Source of the DNA: Carnegiea gigantea | Taxonomy: Eukaryota; Streptophyta; Magnoliopsida; Caryophyllales; Cactaceae | Assembly: GCA_029747015.1 (NCBI GenBank) | Contig: JAKOGI010002191.1 | Location: 35,001-99,000, forward strand | Length of the DNA stretch: 64,000 nt | Direction: 5' to 3' | In this document: positions 43,389 to 55,119 of the stretch, piece by piece | Position numbering within the stretch: position 1 is the stretch's first letter | Layout: each line of letters begins with the position of its first letter | Made by a program: the position numbers and the translations under genes | The notes under the pieces: model-generated | The model's input: the letters and a program-made list of their open reading frames with translations, nothing else | Told to the model about the DNA's origin: nothing | Databases searched by the model: none

Positions 43389-45578
43389 TGTTAAGTCAAA
43401 AATCATGCATTATTTTAATAATTAGTTTGATTTTATTATTTATATTATTTCGTCTAATTTACTTTATTTTATATATTTTTCAGATTAAGCGTTAATAAAA
43501 TAGAGAGGAGAAGAGAAGACGTCGAAGTTCAGATTTTACACGCTTAGCTATCAAGTCGGTCCAAAAATAATGATTTATGAAAAAATATTATTTTCATAAT
43601 GATTTATTTGGGCTAGGGTTATAAAATTATTACTCCTAGTTGAAGAGAAACTAGAAAACTAGGAAGGGAATGAGTTTAAAGAAGAAAACCCTAATAGCTA
43701 ATATTATAAAAACCGTCTTCTCTACTCATCCCTGACGGGACTCCACTTCTTCATCTCACATCCTCCCTCTTCTCACTTAATATCATCATCATCGTAAATA
43801 TTATAATCACCGCCACACCTCACGCCTAATCTTCTTCTCAAGCCTTCACGCCAAGAGATCATCACCATCAAAGTCATCACGCAATATTAAACTATTGCTC
43901 TTTTTTTATTTCTATTTTTTTTAGTTTAGTTTAGCGTTAAGCATGAAATCTTTGGTTAATTGTTGTGATTTTATTTATAATATGCGTGAGTAATTTCCTT
44001 GTACTTAGTATATTTTATTTGAAACCATGCTAAATTAATTATTTTGAAACAAGTTTCATGCTTTATTGTTTAGTTAATTTTTATTCATGATTCTATAACG
44101 ATTAGTATCTATTGTTTATGATATTCGTGTTATATTAATTAGAATGCATGCTAGTTAGTTTAATACGAATTCATATGATAGTTTACAAGGCTTTAATATG
44201 TAAAAGCTATAATCTTTTAGGCATTAGTATCACCCTAATTAATCATGGATGGTTCAAACCCATCTCTTTTAATGAGATAATCGTTATAGATCTTTGTTAA
44301 ATCAATTTACTAGTACATTAGTTACAAGGTGTTAGCTGATGTTTTTCTAATACGTAATGCTCTAATTTGATTAAACTCTTGCACTGGTGTGAGGGTTATC
44401 AACACTAGTAGGGTTTATATTAGGGCTGGACCTAAATAAATTATAATATAAGAAAAAACAGGAAAGATCCGCTGGTGGTTGTCTTCTACAATCTAACTCA
44501 TGAATAAATCAATTTGTGTGTTGATGATAAATATTAATTTGCATGGTGTATATAGATTATGCTAAGTATTTTTCATAAATTTGGTATCTTTGATAATTAT
44601 TTGTTGCCTTTTAATTAATTTGTTTAGTTTGTCAATTTTAATTCATAAATTTATAAGCTTTAATATAAAGTTCATTTACCCCCACCTAAAAGAGTAGTCT
44701 TTAGGAGTGTCTTGGTGATATTAGATTAGTTAAATTTTGATTTTTAGTGTGATTATAATTTTTAGATTTAATTTATATTCTGTTTTGTGATTTATTTATC
44801 GGTCTGTTAGAAATTAGGTCAAAAATAGTTCCTTTTGTGTTTTTTCATATTTTAATCCATTCTAGGGTTTATATAGTGTCCTATTTTTGAAAATTATTTA
44901 ATAATTTTTCAGAATTATTTTGTGAATTAAATATGCACAGGTTTTTATTTTAATAGATCTAAAAATTACGTTTTTAATTTTTATTTTATGTTTTTAGGGT
45001 TTTGTTAAGTCCAGAAAATTATATCCTAAAATCTGGGCAATTTTGTTATTTAATTTCATATTTATGTTAGTGTAGTTTATTTTTTTCTCTAATTTCAAAT
45101 TTAATTTTCTGTTTCATTTTCTGGAGTTAATTTTCTGTTTTAGTTTTTCTGAAATTAATTACATATAATTTTGGGGTTACAAAGTCAGAATATTAATTTG
45201 GATTACTTTTTGTAATTTTTAATATTAATTTTCTGCTTGTTATTTTCTATTTTAATTTTCAGTTGAATATTGTGTTATTATTTCTGCTTTTTTCCAGAAT
45301 ATGTAGGATAGCTATTTACTGTTTTATTTTCAGAATTAAATTTAGAATATGTAGGAGCAATATTAAGTATTTTTCCAGATTTTTATTTATTAAGTTTGAT
45401 TTATTTTAGAAATACAAAGAGAAGTTATAATAAATTAGAGTAGTAAAATTATTTAGAATTAAACTAGCTTTTTGACATAATCTTTCATCGTGGGATCGAT
45501 CCCTACTTTCCTATGCTATAAATAATATTTATAAATGAAAGTCGTGGTTTAATTTGTAGCTCTACAACAAGCTATATA
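43389..45578 (+). repeat. LTR3 of the tandem element
   Basis: 2,190 bp. The terminal CA is changed (CTATATA where LTR1 and LTR2 have TATACA). It is followed at once by the ATTGG duplication. Confidence 0.92.
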
Positions 45579-45583
45579 ATTGG
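45579..45583. repeat. Right target-site duplication ATTGG of the tandem LTR element
   Basis: Matches 36,160-36,164 exactly. Confidence 0.85.
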
Positions 45584-46619
45584 ACCTTACCTGCTCAAAC
45601 ACTAAAAAGTCATGCCTCCCAATACAAAAACCAACTCCGTCAAAATCTTCAAGTCTACAAAATGGACCCAAAAAACCCTTATTTGTCCCCCCCTCTTTAA
45701 TGAAAGGCTAAAGTTACAGGTCTGTGACTTTTTGTTACATGTTACGTAACCAAAACAATTTCAAAAAGTCAAAGCGTGTTCAAATAATAAGTATGACAAA
45801 ATAGGCTAGACCCGAGTCAAACACACAACGAAGCTTACTAAATTTTCTCCTTTCTATGACATAAGTCTAAATAAAATTCGGGCTAAGAACTATGTCGATT
45901 TGATGCTATTAAGGGTACATAGGAAACCCATAAATAAATTTCGGGTGCATTTTGCAAGTTAAGGATATCAATGGACCGACCCCAATCATGGCTAAGTCGA
46001 TAAATAAAAAGTCGTAAAATGGATAAAAATACAACTTAGCTATGGGTTTTTTTTTTAAAAAAAAAATCTAAACATCAAAATCAAATCAAAATTACGGTTA
46101 TTTTTTTTAGGCCAACATAAGTAATTAAAATCACCTCAAATGGTTATTAATTTAACCACAATAAAATATAAATGAAATCAAATAAAATTTAAAGCACTAC
46201 GATTGGTTTGATCCTCTATAAAAGAGGTATATAGGTAGCTTCCAACAAAAAGTGAGTGCAACCCAAATTCCAAATCAAATAAAATTATTTGTTCCCTATC
46301 CTGCACATAAAGAATGTGTACGTATAGTACCCTTCCTAGAAGGTGCCTATACAGCCACTATCTAATGCAATTAAGTTTTGAATATAGGCAATTCGACATC
46401 AAAATCACGTTAATTGTTGACCCAAATTATATATGCAAAACGAAACCAAGAAAGAAAATAAAAATAGAATGAGTTGGAATCGAAAGGTGGTCTCCCTGAG
46501 TGGGGGATGTAATTATAGAGGTATATCCTTTTAAATAAGGTCGTACTTAAAATAACCCGATGTATATTTTTGTACATCAAAAGTTATGTTGTGCACATTA
46601 TTTGTTTTTATTAAATTAT
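45584..46619. other. Non-coding sequence right of the tandem LTR element
   Basis: No coding homology. It contains GGGTACATAGG (about 45,913) and CTCTATAAAAGAGGTATATAGGTAGCTTCC (46,212-46,241), similar in kind to the left flank near 36,045. This fits the idea that both flanks belong to one older LTR element. Confidence 0.4.
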
Positions 46620-49335
46620 TGCCCAACAGCTGCCAACCTATGTTTTATGGCTAACGAGAAGGAATCAGAAGAAAATTTTGAATTTTCAGGGTACTAGAAA
46701 TCAGTGCTCAAGGACGTTTCAGATACATCCACTCAATAGGTAAAATCTCTCTTCTTTGAAATGCCTAGAGATAATCTAATTGACATTATTATGTCGGTGT
46801 GAATTTTGAAAAAGAGTATCACTCTAAGATCAAGTCCCTTAATGAAGACATTGCTCTTTTAAAATATAAAAAAGAAAGTTTGTAAGATCGATGCGGTCAT
46901 TCTTGCAAAAAATACAAATCATTGAAGGATAATGATAAAAAGTTTCTATAATTTTGAGAAGAATTTCATGAAAAACGAACTGGCACCGGAAAAGAGGCTG
47001 AGACTCTCAGAGAAGAATTGAAAGATAGAAAAATGAAAATGAACTTGTTTTCAAACTGAACTCTCAAAAATGAAAACGAACATGTTTTCAAACTGAACTC
47101 TGAGCTTGCTGACAAGCTCTATGAAGCAAAAGATAAGGTTAAAAGGCTAAAAGCTTAGTGTAAGATTTATTAAAAATCTCTTTTAGAACTCACTAAGAGA
47201 CAAGAAAATTTAGACACATTACTTGGATTTTAGTGTATGTGCTTCAATAGGTATGACCTTGTATATAATCCTAGTAGTAAGAGAGCACCATATCAAAACT
47301 TCTTTGCGAAAATAAAACCTCCTCATGAAGGTCAGAGGAGTTCAAGACACCTTGAATATGCTTTTTCAAAAACCCTCTGTAAGAATGAGGCAGGGATACT
47401 GAAGTGACTCTAACTAGAGATAGTGGTAGAGAAACTTTGTACGTCCTAAAAATTACACTTGTAACAGTCCTAGGATTTTTTAGGCTTGGGTACCCAAGTT
47501 ACAAGGCCCTTGAACATGACAACAGATCCTGCACACTGATTCCTATCCAAGGAAATAAGAAGGTTTGATATATGTTTGATAAGTGTGCTTCAAGTCAAGC
47601 ATTAATGCATGATACCTTGATAGCGGATGTTGAGGGCATGTGGTTGGTGATGCTACAGTGTTTTTAGAATTTTTAAAAAAAAATCAAATCAAGGCAAAGT
47701 GACTTTTTGAGATAAAAAGAATGACAGAATCATTAGAGTCAAAAACGTTGGTAAAGATCCTTCTAACTCAATTAAGAATGTTTACTTAGTTGATGGTCTT
47801 AAATTCAATTTGCATAGTATCTCTCAATTGTGTGATAAAGGAAACAAAGTCATATTCAACTCCACTCAGTGTGATGTCTTCAGCCTTGAAATCAGGAAAA
47901 TTGATTTGCCTGGTTCCAGAGTAGGAAATGTATATGCTATTAACGTTAGTCATGCTAGGTTGTGCTATTATGCATATAATTGAAAATTTATCTAAGCATG
48001 ATCTAGTAAGGTGTGTTTCCAACCAAAAATATGATAAAGATCAAGCTTGCAGTGCTTATATGAAAGATAAACTAGTGAGAGTTTCATTTAGTCCGTAAAA
48101 ATTAGCTTAACCTGAAGGCCACTTGAATTATTGCATACAGATTTGTGTGGTCCTCTCAGGTTGAGAAGTCTAGGTGGCAGTAGTTTGTCTTTGTTGTTGA
48201 TGATGATTATTTCAGCTTTATATGTGTGTTCTTCCTCAAAGATGAAACAAATACTTCTAAAGTGCTTGCCAACTTTTAGACAGGTGCAAAACATTAAAGA
48301 CTGCCAATTCAAGCTATAAGAAATTATCATGGAACTGAAAAATTTATTGAATTTTGTGGCCAACTTGGAATATCACACAACTTCTTAGCACTAAGGATTC
48401 TATAAGAGAATGAGATTATTGAAAAGAAGGACAGGACCCTAAAGGACATAGCTAGAACAATGCTATGTGAGAATGATCTTCCAAATTGTTTCTGGGCTAA
48501 AGTTGTAAACAATGCCAACTATGCTTTGAATAGATGCTTGATTAAACCAATCTTGAAGAAAACTCCATATGAACTATTTAAAGGGAAGAAGCCAAAATTT
48601 TTATATTTTAAGGCTTTTGGCTACAAGTGTTTCATTCACAATAAAGGTAAGGAAAAACTTGGAAATTTTGACGCAAGAAGCGATGAAGGCGTTTTTGTTG
48701 GATACTACAAAGCAAGGCTTACCGAGTCTGCAACAAAAGAACCAAGGTAGGCAAGGAAAGCATCCATATGGTAATTGATGAAATAATAATGAAAGCATTG
48801 GTTCAACTTCCTTATAAGATCTCAGGCTCAGTAGACATGATGATGAACAAGAGGAAAGCGATGAGTTCAACAAAGCAACCACCCAAAGTCTATCTCAGCT
48901 TGCCTTAGACTAGCTTGAAGATACTATCATGCCCTAAAAATGCAAACACTAAAGATTCTGAAGTAAGGCAAAAAGTAAGGTAAGCAGAATGACAAGAACT
49001 AAATGCTAATCAGAATCTATAAGAACTTAGGAGAGGCTACAGATTCCTTAAACATTATCCAATGAACAATATTATTCAAATATCAACTCAGGTGTAAGGA
49101 CTTGTTCTTCTCATAGAAATTTATGTGCAATTTCTGCATTCATTTCTTTCATACAACCTAAGAGCCCCCATGAAGCTCTAATAAACCCTAGTTGGATTTT
49201 CACTATGTAAGAACTCAATCAGATTGAAAGAAACTAAGTTTGGACCTTTCCAGCCGACCTAAGAACCATCCAGTTATTAGAACCACAAGGGCGTTCAGAA
49301 ACAAGCTAGATGAGTTAGGAACCAAGTTAGACTAG
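46620..49335 (+). pseudogene. Copia (SIRE-type) gag C-terminus and integrase remnant, cut by a Gypsy insertion
   Basis: Seen in order: AANLCFMANEKESEENFEF and a Lys/Glu-rich coiled-coil-like stretch (46,620-47,200); gag-pre-integrase VYLVDGLKFNLHSISQLCDKG and VGNVYAINVSHARLCYY (about 47,785-47,980); integrase core HTDLCGPLRLRSLGG, VVDDDYFSF, LCENDLPNCFWAKVVNNANY, LIKPILKKTPYELFKGKKP and GYKCFIHNKGKEKLGNFDA (48,128-48,700); and the start of the reverse transcriptase region (NINSGVRTCSSHRNLCAISA, SPHEALINPSWIFTM; 49,070-49,335). Many stops and frame changes. Homology stops exactly where the minus-strand Gypsy LTR begins. Confidence 0.82.
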
Positions 49336-50887
49336 TGCAAGGATCTACTTCCCGAGGGGTGCGATCTCCTACAAATGGTTTGACTACCCTTTTGCTAAGG
49401 TGTTTTATTTTTATTTTTAAGGAAATGAGAGGTAACTATTATTCTTTTTTTATTTTTTTTAAAAAATGTTAGAAATAATGGATTGAATAAGGAAGCAGGT
49501 TCTTGATTTCAAACCCAGGAACTGGCCGATTTCTGAACTAGAATTAGGTCCAATTTTTTCTAGTCTTGATCTAGGTCAATGATGATTGCCTGATCCAAGA
49601 ACTAGGTTTTCTATCTAATCCAGGAACCAGCCAGTTCTTGGGTCAGATTATGACTATTTTTTCTGGTCTAGATAGTCTTACTGTCAAGGATTAATACCAC
49701 TCTGCTCAGTATAGAAATCAAAAATGGGGTAGAAAATAAGAATGAATACAAATAATTTGAATTATACAATTTAATAAAGCCGCCAATGAGGTTTTAGGAA
49801 AACTTACAAACCAAGTATCTTTTCAAAGTGAATCGTACCAATAGGGACAACCGATGGGAAACCAAAGGGACGAATCGATTCAAATTTAAAAGCTTTTTGA
49901 AAGCCCCCGTACAATCCTTGGTGTGAGGACTTATTTTAACTCCTTAGTCTCGAACCAAGGATCCAGATTCGGGGGTGAAGGTACGATGACGCGATGGTGT
50001 GCATCACCGTCATCACTGACGATCTCTCCTATTCAACATAGGAAATCTAAAGCTTTAATTATACTAACATAAAATTATGCAACCATTAGTAATATTTCAC
50101 ATAAAATCATGTAAAAATGTACAATCTTTTGTTTAATGCAAAGATAGGTAAAATAAATAATTTGTAGTAGGTGAGAACTATCTAAAAGATTACATCTTCA
50201 TTGACTTATAAGAACACAATAAGCATGAAAAGAGAAAACAGGAAGAGAAAGATGAAAATTTTACCCTTAGGTCAATCCACCTGATTACTTAGGGAATCCA
50301 ATCGAGTAATTATGGTGCTAATCTTATATGAGAGACTCGAGATTGCAGTCGATTAACGATAATTCCCTCATGATCTCTCAAGTGATATCTCAATAGCTCT
50401 AATATCACAAATTGACTTGATTAATTGATTGCTCATTCCCTCCTTTTTTTCTATTTTTTTCCCTCTTCCTCCTTCAAGCACCCCCTTTTATAGGTGATAA
50501 TTAGACGGACTCCGTCAAGGAAAAGAATACCGACTCTTAATCATATTAGGCTTAATGACTTTTCTAATATTAGTAGGAATCTGCCTTTAACTAGACGCGC
50601 CTGCAAAATTAGCACTAATAACCAAGTTGGACTTGAGCTCGGGAAAAAAAAGGAGCAAAAAAAGGGGAAAACTGGCCGGCTTCCAACCCTGATAAACTGG
50701 CTAGCTCCCAGGCCTAATAGGCCTTACTGGCTCGAGCCAAATCTCCTCTAATTGGATTCTCATTATTATTATTTTTTTGCCATTTTATTTTGATTAATCA
50801 CCTCATTGGGCCTCCGAATTCATGATTGGGTTAATTTCCTCATCACAGGGCAATTAAAAATTTGACTACCATTTTTAGGCACCAACA
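49336..50887 (-). repeat. 3' LTR of the Gypsy element
   Basis: On the minus strand it begins TGTTGGTGCC and ends CCTTGCA. Its first 650 plus-strand bases align closely with 63,347-64,000, including TTTGACTACCCTTTTG, AATAATGGATTGAA and AGTCTTACTGTC. The border at 50,887 is set by the adjacent polypurine tract. It contains several GGAACC/GGTTCC-type phrases. Confidence 0.8.
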
Positions 50888-50906
50888 ATTAGCCTCCACT
50901 TTGATC
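50888..50906 (-). other. Polypurine tract of the Gypsy element
   Basis: Minus strand GATCAAAGTGGAGGCTAAT immediately before the LTR TGTTGG. This is the usual AAAGTGGGGGC-AAT type primer site for plus-strand synthesis, with one substitution in the G run. Confidence 0.6.
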
Positions 50907-51183
50907 GAGCCTGAGTAAGGTGAGGTTAAAGTAAGTGCTTAAAATTTTGCCTTGACTTAGACACTTTGAAGTCTCAGCACCTATCCATCCTTGTTAAAGT
51001 GTCTGAGCTCCTTGACCACTGTTGGATATGAAGGTCCAATGCCTTACTTTCTTTCATTTTGAAGTAGATAACTTTGTCCTTTCACTGGATTAGTGAACCT
51101 TTGCTGCTGGTCTATTGAGACTTATTAATTCTTCCCCCTGATTGCCGGAGTAGTGGACCTTTACTGCTGGTCTAGTGACCTAT

Positions 51184-51735
51184 CGTCCAATTGATAATTC
51201 TTTGATCATCGTCCGATTTACACGCTGATAATCCTTTGATCATCGTCCGGTTTAGACACTGATAATCCTTTAAAATCCTTTGATTTTCATCCAATTTAGA
51301 CACTGATAATCCTCTAATCATCGAGTGATTTACATACTGATAATTCTTCAGCTGTCGTCTAATTTACGCACTAATAATTCTTTGATTATTGTGTGATTTA
51401 CATGTTGATAATCCTTCAAAATCTTCGATTGTTAGCCGATTTACATACTGATACTCCTTTGATCATCGTTCGATTCACGTACTGATAATCCTTCGGCTAC
51501 TTCTTCGATCATCATGCGATTTATGCACTGATAATTTTTTGATCATCATGATTTATTACTGATAATCCTTTAGCTACCTCTTCGATCATTGTCTGATTTA
51601 CACACTGATAACTCTTTGATCATCATGTGATTTACGTACTAATAATCTTTTGGCTACTTCTTCGATCATCTTCCAGTTTATACATTGATAATCCTTTGAT
51701 CATCGTACAATTTATGTACTGATGATTTTCAGTTT
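51184..51735. repeat. ~40-bp minisatellite next to the 3' LTR of the Gypsy element
   Basis: About a dozen imperfect copies of a unit like CTGATAATCCTTTGATCATC followed by GTCCGATTTACACA. Some units carry an extra GGCTACTTCTTCG block, giving a higher-order pattern. It lies in the 3' UTR between the antisense genes and the LTR. Confidence 0.85.
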
Positions 51736-52539
51736 GATGATCTGATTGCCACTTGTTGTGGTGTATGCTTATGAGCCCAATTTGTACAAGGAATAGACAC
51801 TCACATTTGGCCATCACTTTTTCTTTTTCTTTGTTTCTTTGTTTTTTTCACTAGTCTTTGCATGTGTATCTCCGTCTTTAAGGAATCGACAGGTTTTCTA
51901 GGCCATGTCTTTTGTCCTTTTCTTTGGAGGATTCTCGTCCAGAGTTGGCGTGCACGATGATAGGTACCGACCAGCCCCTAATATAACTGCTTTTGGTTTT
52001 TTCTTCTTTTCTTCTCGCTCCTTGGATGCTTTGAATTTTTTATTGTTCCCATTGATATAGATGTCAGCTGGTTCCCTAGGCATGACCCTCCTCTTTTTTT
52101 TTGCTTGATTTCTCTTGCTTTTTAGTTCCTTGATGCTTGTTGTTTGGTAAGGTACCTCAAGGTAGAACTCGACCTCTATGCACCTCCCTTGGCTCTCCTT
52201 TGCAGCATAATTCATGTCATCTTCATCTCTTTCTCTCAAGTGTGTATAGCTTCTACTCCCTCATTCTTTTCTTAGTTGGGTTTTGAAAGAAAATCAAGAG
52301 CATAAGAAGAGCTCATTCTTCTTGTTGGGAAGTAAGGCTTCCTCAAGATTCTTTCATCGAAAGAGAATGGAGGCCTATTGATATCTGGATTGGGCATGAA
52401 CTTTTGCTAGATGTTGGACACCATACAACTATAAACGCAGTAAGAGTTTATTCTTCTTACTACTTCTTTTCTTACTACTTGCCTTTTAATTTCTATCTGG
52501 TGTGGACCTGAAATATGTTCTCTTCCTTCCTTTATAGGA

Positions 52540-54430
52540 TAATAGAATTATAGGTGCTGGTGCCCCTAGAAAGTTCATACTTGAACTCAGTGCACAGAAG
52601 ACTCAAATTTAAGCTGTTATAGAAAATGTAGGATTTGGTGACCTCTGCTTTGTATTGCATAGGGTAGTGGACTTAACTGACTGCTTCATCACTCGTGGGT
52701 TGGTTGAGCGATTTTGGGATAGCACTAACATGTTTCACCTCCCTTTTCAGTGAGATGACTGTCACTCCTTTTGATTTTCCTGTGCTGACAAGTCTTGGTT
52801 TCACAAGAAAGTTGTTAGTCTATCAGGAGGATTTCATGCTCATCGTGATCAACTCCTTCATATCTTTGGGCTAATCATGAGATTTATTTCTGTCAGAGAT
52901 CACTTCTCCTATAGTATCCCGGAGGATTTAATGAATGACGATGGGTGATGGACACAATAATCTCGATTAATTCTCACTTTCCTTCTTGGCACAACTATCT
53001 TTACCGGCCTCAGCAACTGCTGCCACTTCCACTACTTAGTCAATGTGGTTGAGTTAGACAGGGTAAGGCATTTGAATTAGGGAGTTCTTTCTTATTCCAA
53101 CTTAATTCACAAAATGCGCCAAGGAGTCTAGAAGGTTGAGGGTACTTGTGGGAAGCAACGTACAAGTATACCCCTTGGGGGTATATGGAGAGTTATTGAG
53201 GTAGGGTTCCTCTTCCTTCTCTTTTTTTCCCTTCTTTATTAGCGACACCTAACTTCCGTTGTTTTGTGCAGCTCTAATTTTACGAGTATTTCCCAACTCT
53301 TTCACTAAGATTTTGAGTGCTGCAAATTTCCCTGCTATAGTTTCATGGACTAAGGAAAACCAAATCAGGAACGAGTTCAAGTCGAGAGATCTTCAGTGTT
53401 TCCCTGTAGCTATTAATGCTTTGAGAGTGGTAAAGTCCTTTTTATTTTGTAAAATAATTTAGCGAATGAGTTCTCCTTTTATTGAATTTTCTCTTTTTTG
53501 TAGGCCAACTTTCACCTATGAAGGAACTGTGTTCTTCCTCCTGAAGTTGAAGCTACTCAGTTTTATACCCAGCATAGGATCCTTATAGAAGGATTCTTAT
53601 AGAAGGACCTCGGTCTATGTTCTAGATGAAGGCACTTTCCCTTGAGGAGATGGCAGAGATGAAGGAAGGCAATCACTTCATCTACTATGTAAACCACCAA
53701 GGCAACTATGGGGCTCATCTCGGGCGGTTCATGACCCACTTGGTATGTATGCTTTATGTTCTTATGCATTCCTCTTATTGTTGACATCTGATATCCCTAA
53801 TTTCAGGTGACGGTTGGCGAAGCTCCTATCCCGAGCCTAAATGTCAAGGTGTCTAGAGAAGGGGGAGAGGCAACTTATGTGGAGATTCCATTAGTCCCTG
53901 GATCAAAATGCCCCGAACTCCCATTTCCTCCTACCTTTACTGGGCTTAATATGTTGCTTACCTTATTTTTAAGTTGGTTGAAGAGTTAGACCCTTCTAAC
54001 TCTTCCTTCTCTCTTTAGTACAATCACTAGCAATCGAGGCTAATAGTACGCCAATTCCATTCCTTATAGAGCGCATCTGTGAAATTTTTCTCCTGTCACC
54101 ATCCCCAAGTTGATGAGGTAACATTTTCTCCTAGAACTAAGGTTATATTTTATCTTCCCTGGTTAATTCTTCTTCATCAATTCTTCTTCATCTACGTCAC
54201 AGGGTCATGAAGAATATGGTTGACGACAAAGGTCTCGTGCTTCTTAATCTAGAAGATGTTTTTCTGCCAAGGCTCAAGATGTTCCCGAGCCTTCGTATGC
54301 TCGAGGTGGGAGCCTTCGTTTGGAGTCACCGTTGGAGGAGAAGCCAGTTTAGACTTCAATCGTGCGGATCCTTATGCCTCATCTACTTTGCTATGGGAAC
54401 CATATATGCCTCACAATTTATATGGTGATT
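52540..54430 (+). pseudogene. Antisense plant-mobile-domain (PMD)-like gene 1 in the Gypsy element
   Basis: Runs opposite to gag-pol. Recognisable parts: FGDLCFVLHRVVDLTDCFIT and GLVERFWDSTNMFHLPF (about 52,630-52,755), then after a one-base shift EMTVTPFDFPVLTSLGFTRK. These match the start of the plant mobile domain (ALVERW...TFHFPFGEMT.TL.D...L.GL). Further pieces are LLGTTIFTGL and MRQGV..VEGT...IPLGGIW (52,990-53,200), frames at 53,259-53,462 and 53,807-53,989, and 54,207-54,428. Introns are likely (for example an acceptor TTTCAG near 53,806), but exons were not joined. Stops are present. PMD function is not settled. Confidence 0.55.
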
Positions 54431-55119
54431 TCTCCTCCAGGGTGATGCATGACGATCCTCCTCACCATTCGTAGGCTCCAAGGGCAACCATCATACTGAT
54501 GTGGTTGCCAATCGTGATTTGGTTGATTCTGGATGTGCTTCTGGCTATGCTGACTACCTCTTTGTTGGAAGTAGTAGTGGGGGAAGTTTGTTAGGTCTAT
54601 ATATGATGCTTTTGACTATGAGTCTGTAATTTTATTTCACTTTTCATGAAATGTTAATGCAAGAAAATTTTATGCATGTTCATACTGACACTAATGCACA
54701 TTAGTCTGCATTCCCCCCCCCCAAAATAACAATAATCAAAAAGGAAATGGCACAACAAGTAATAGCGGGCATTGTAGTTCTGGGCAATAATCGAAGATGT
54801 TATTGCATAATAACCATTTTACAACCAGTTGAAATTTAAAAGTGTGGAATAAATGAAGCAAAAAATAGGACACAGAAGTGGCCCAACAACGCCCAGGGTG
54901 CCGACCAGTGCTCTTTACTGGGCGGGTCCTACTGCCGAATTTGGTTAACGTGTTCTGTTGAGCCCAAATTAAATTTAATATCCCCTAGCATAGTTAAGAA
55001 GCCAGTCGGTGCCAAGACTTATTTAAAATTGGCTGACGCTGTTGTTACTATAAATTAAGACGTCCTATGCTCCGAATTTTCATCAACTTGGAGTAAGGTT
55101 TTCTAAAGAAATAGCTGCC

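Larger units (their letters stand above)
36165..45578 (+). mobile_element. Tandem non-coding LTR element: LTR-internal-LTR-internal-LTR
   Basis: Three LTRs of about 2.2 kb start with TGTTAAGTCAAAAATC at 36,165, 39,768 and 43,389. Two internal regions of about 1.41 kb (38,358-39,767 and 41,978-43,388) separate them. The whole 9.4 kb is bounded by a single ATTGG duplication. Each internal region has a primer-binding site for tRNA-Asp and a polypurine tract ending in AATT before the next LTR, but no gag-pol. The tRNA-Asp site and the GGGAGGCAACCCAATATTTT phrase suggest a Gypsy (Athila/Tat-like) parent. It is a large non-autonomous derivative that needs proteins from elsewhere. Transcription is presumed plus strand. 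Confidence 0.93.

Noticed and set aside
36165..45578. Two independent insertions side by side, or satellite DNA
   Set aside because: Only the outer ends carry ATTGG, and the units keep primer site, polypurine tract and LTR borders in order.
47786..48363. Minus-strand open frames
   Set aside because: They are antisense to clear plus-strand Copia gag-pre-integrase and integrase homology.
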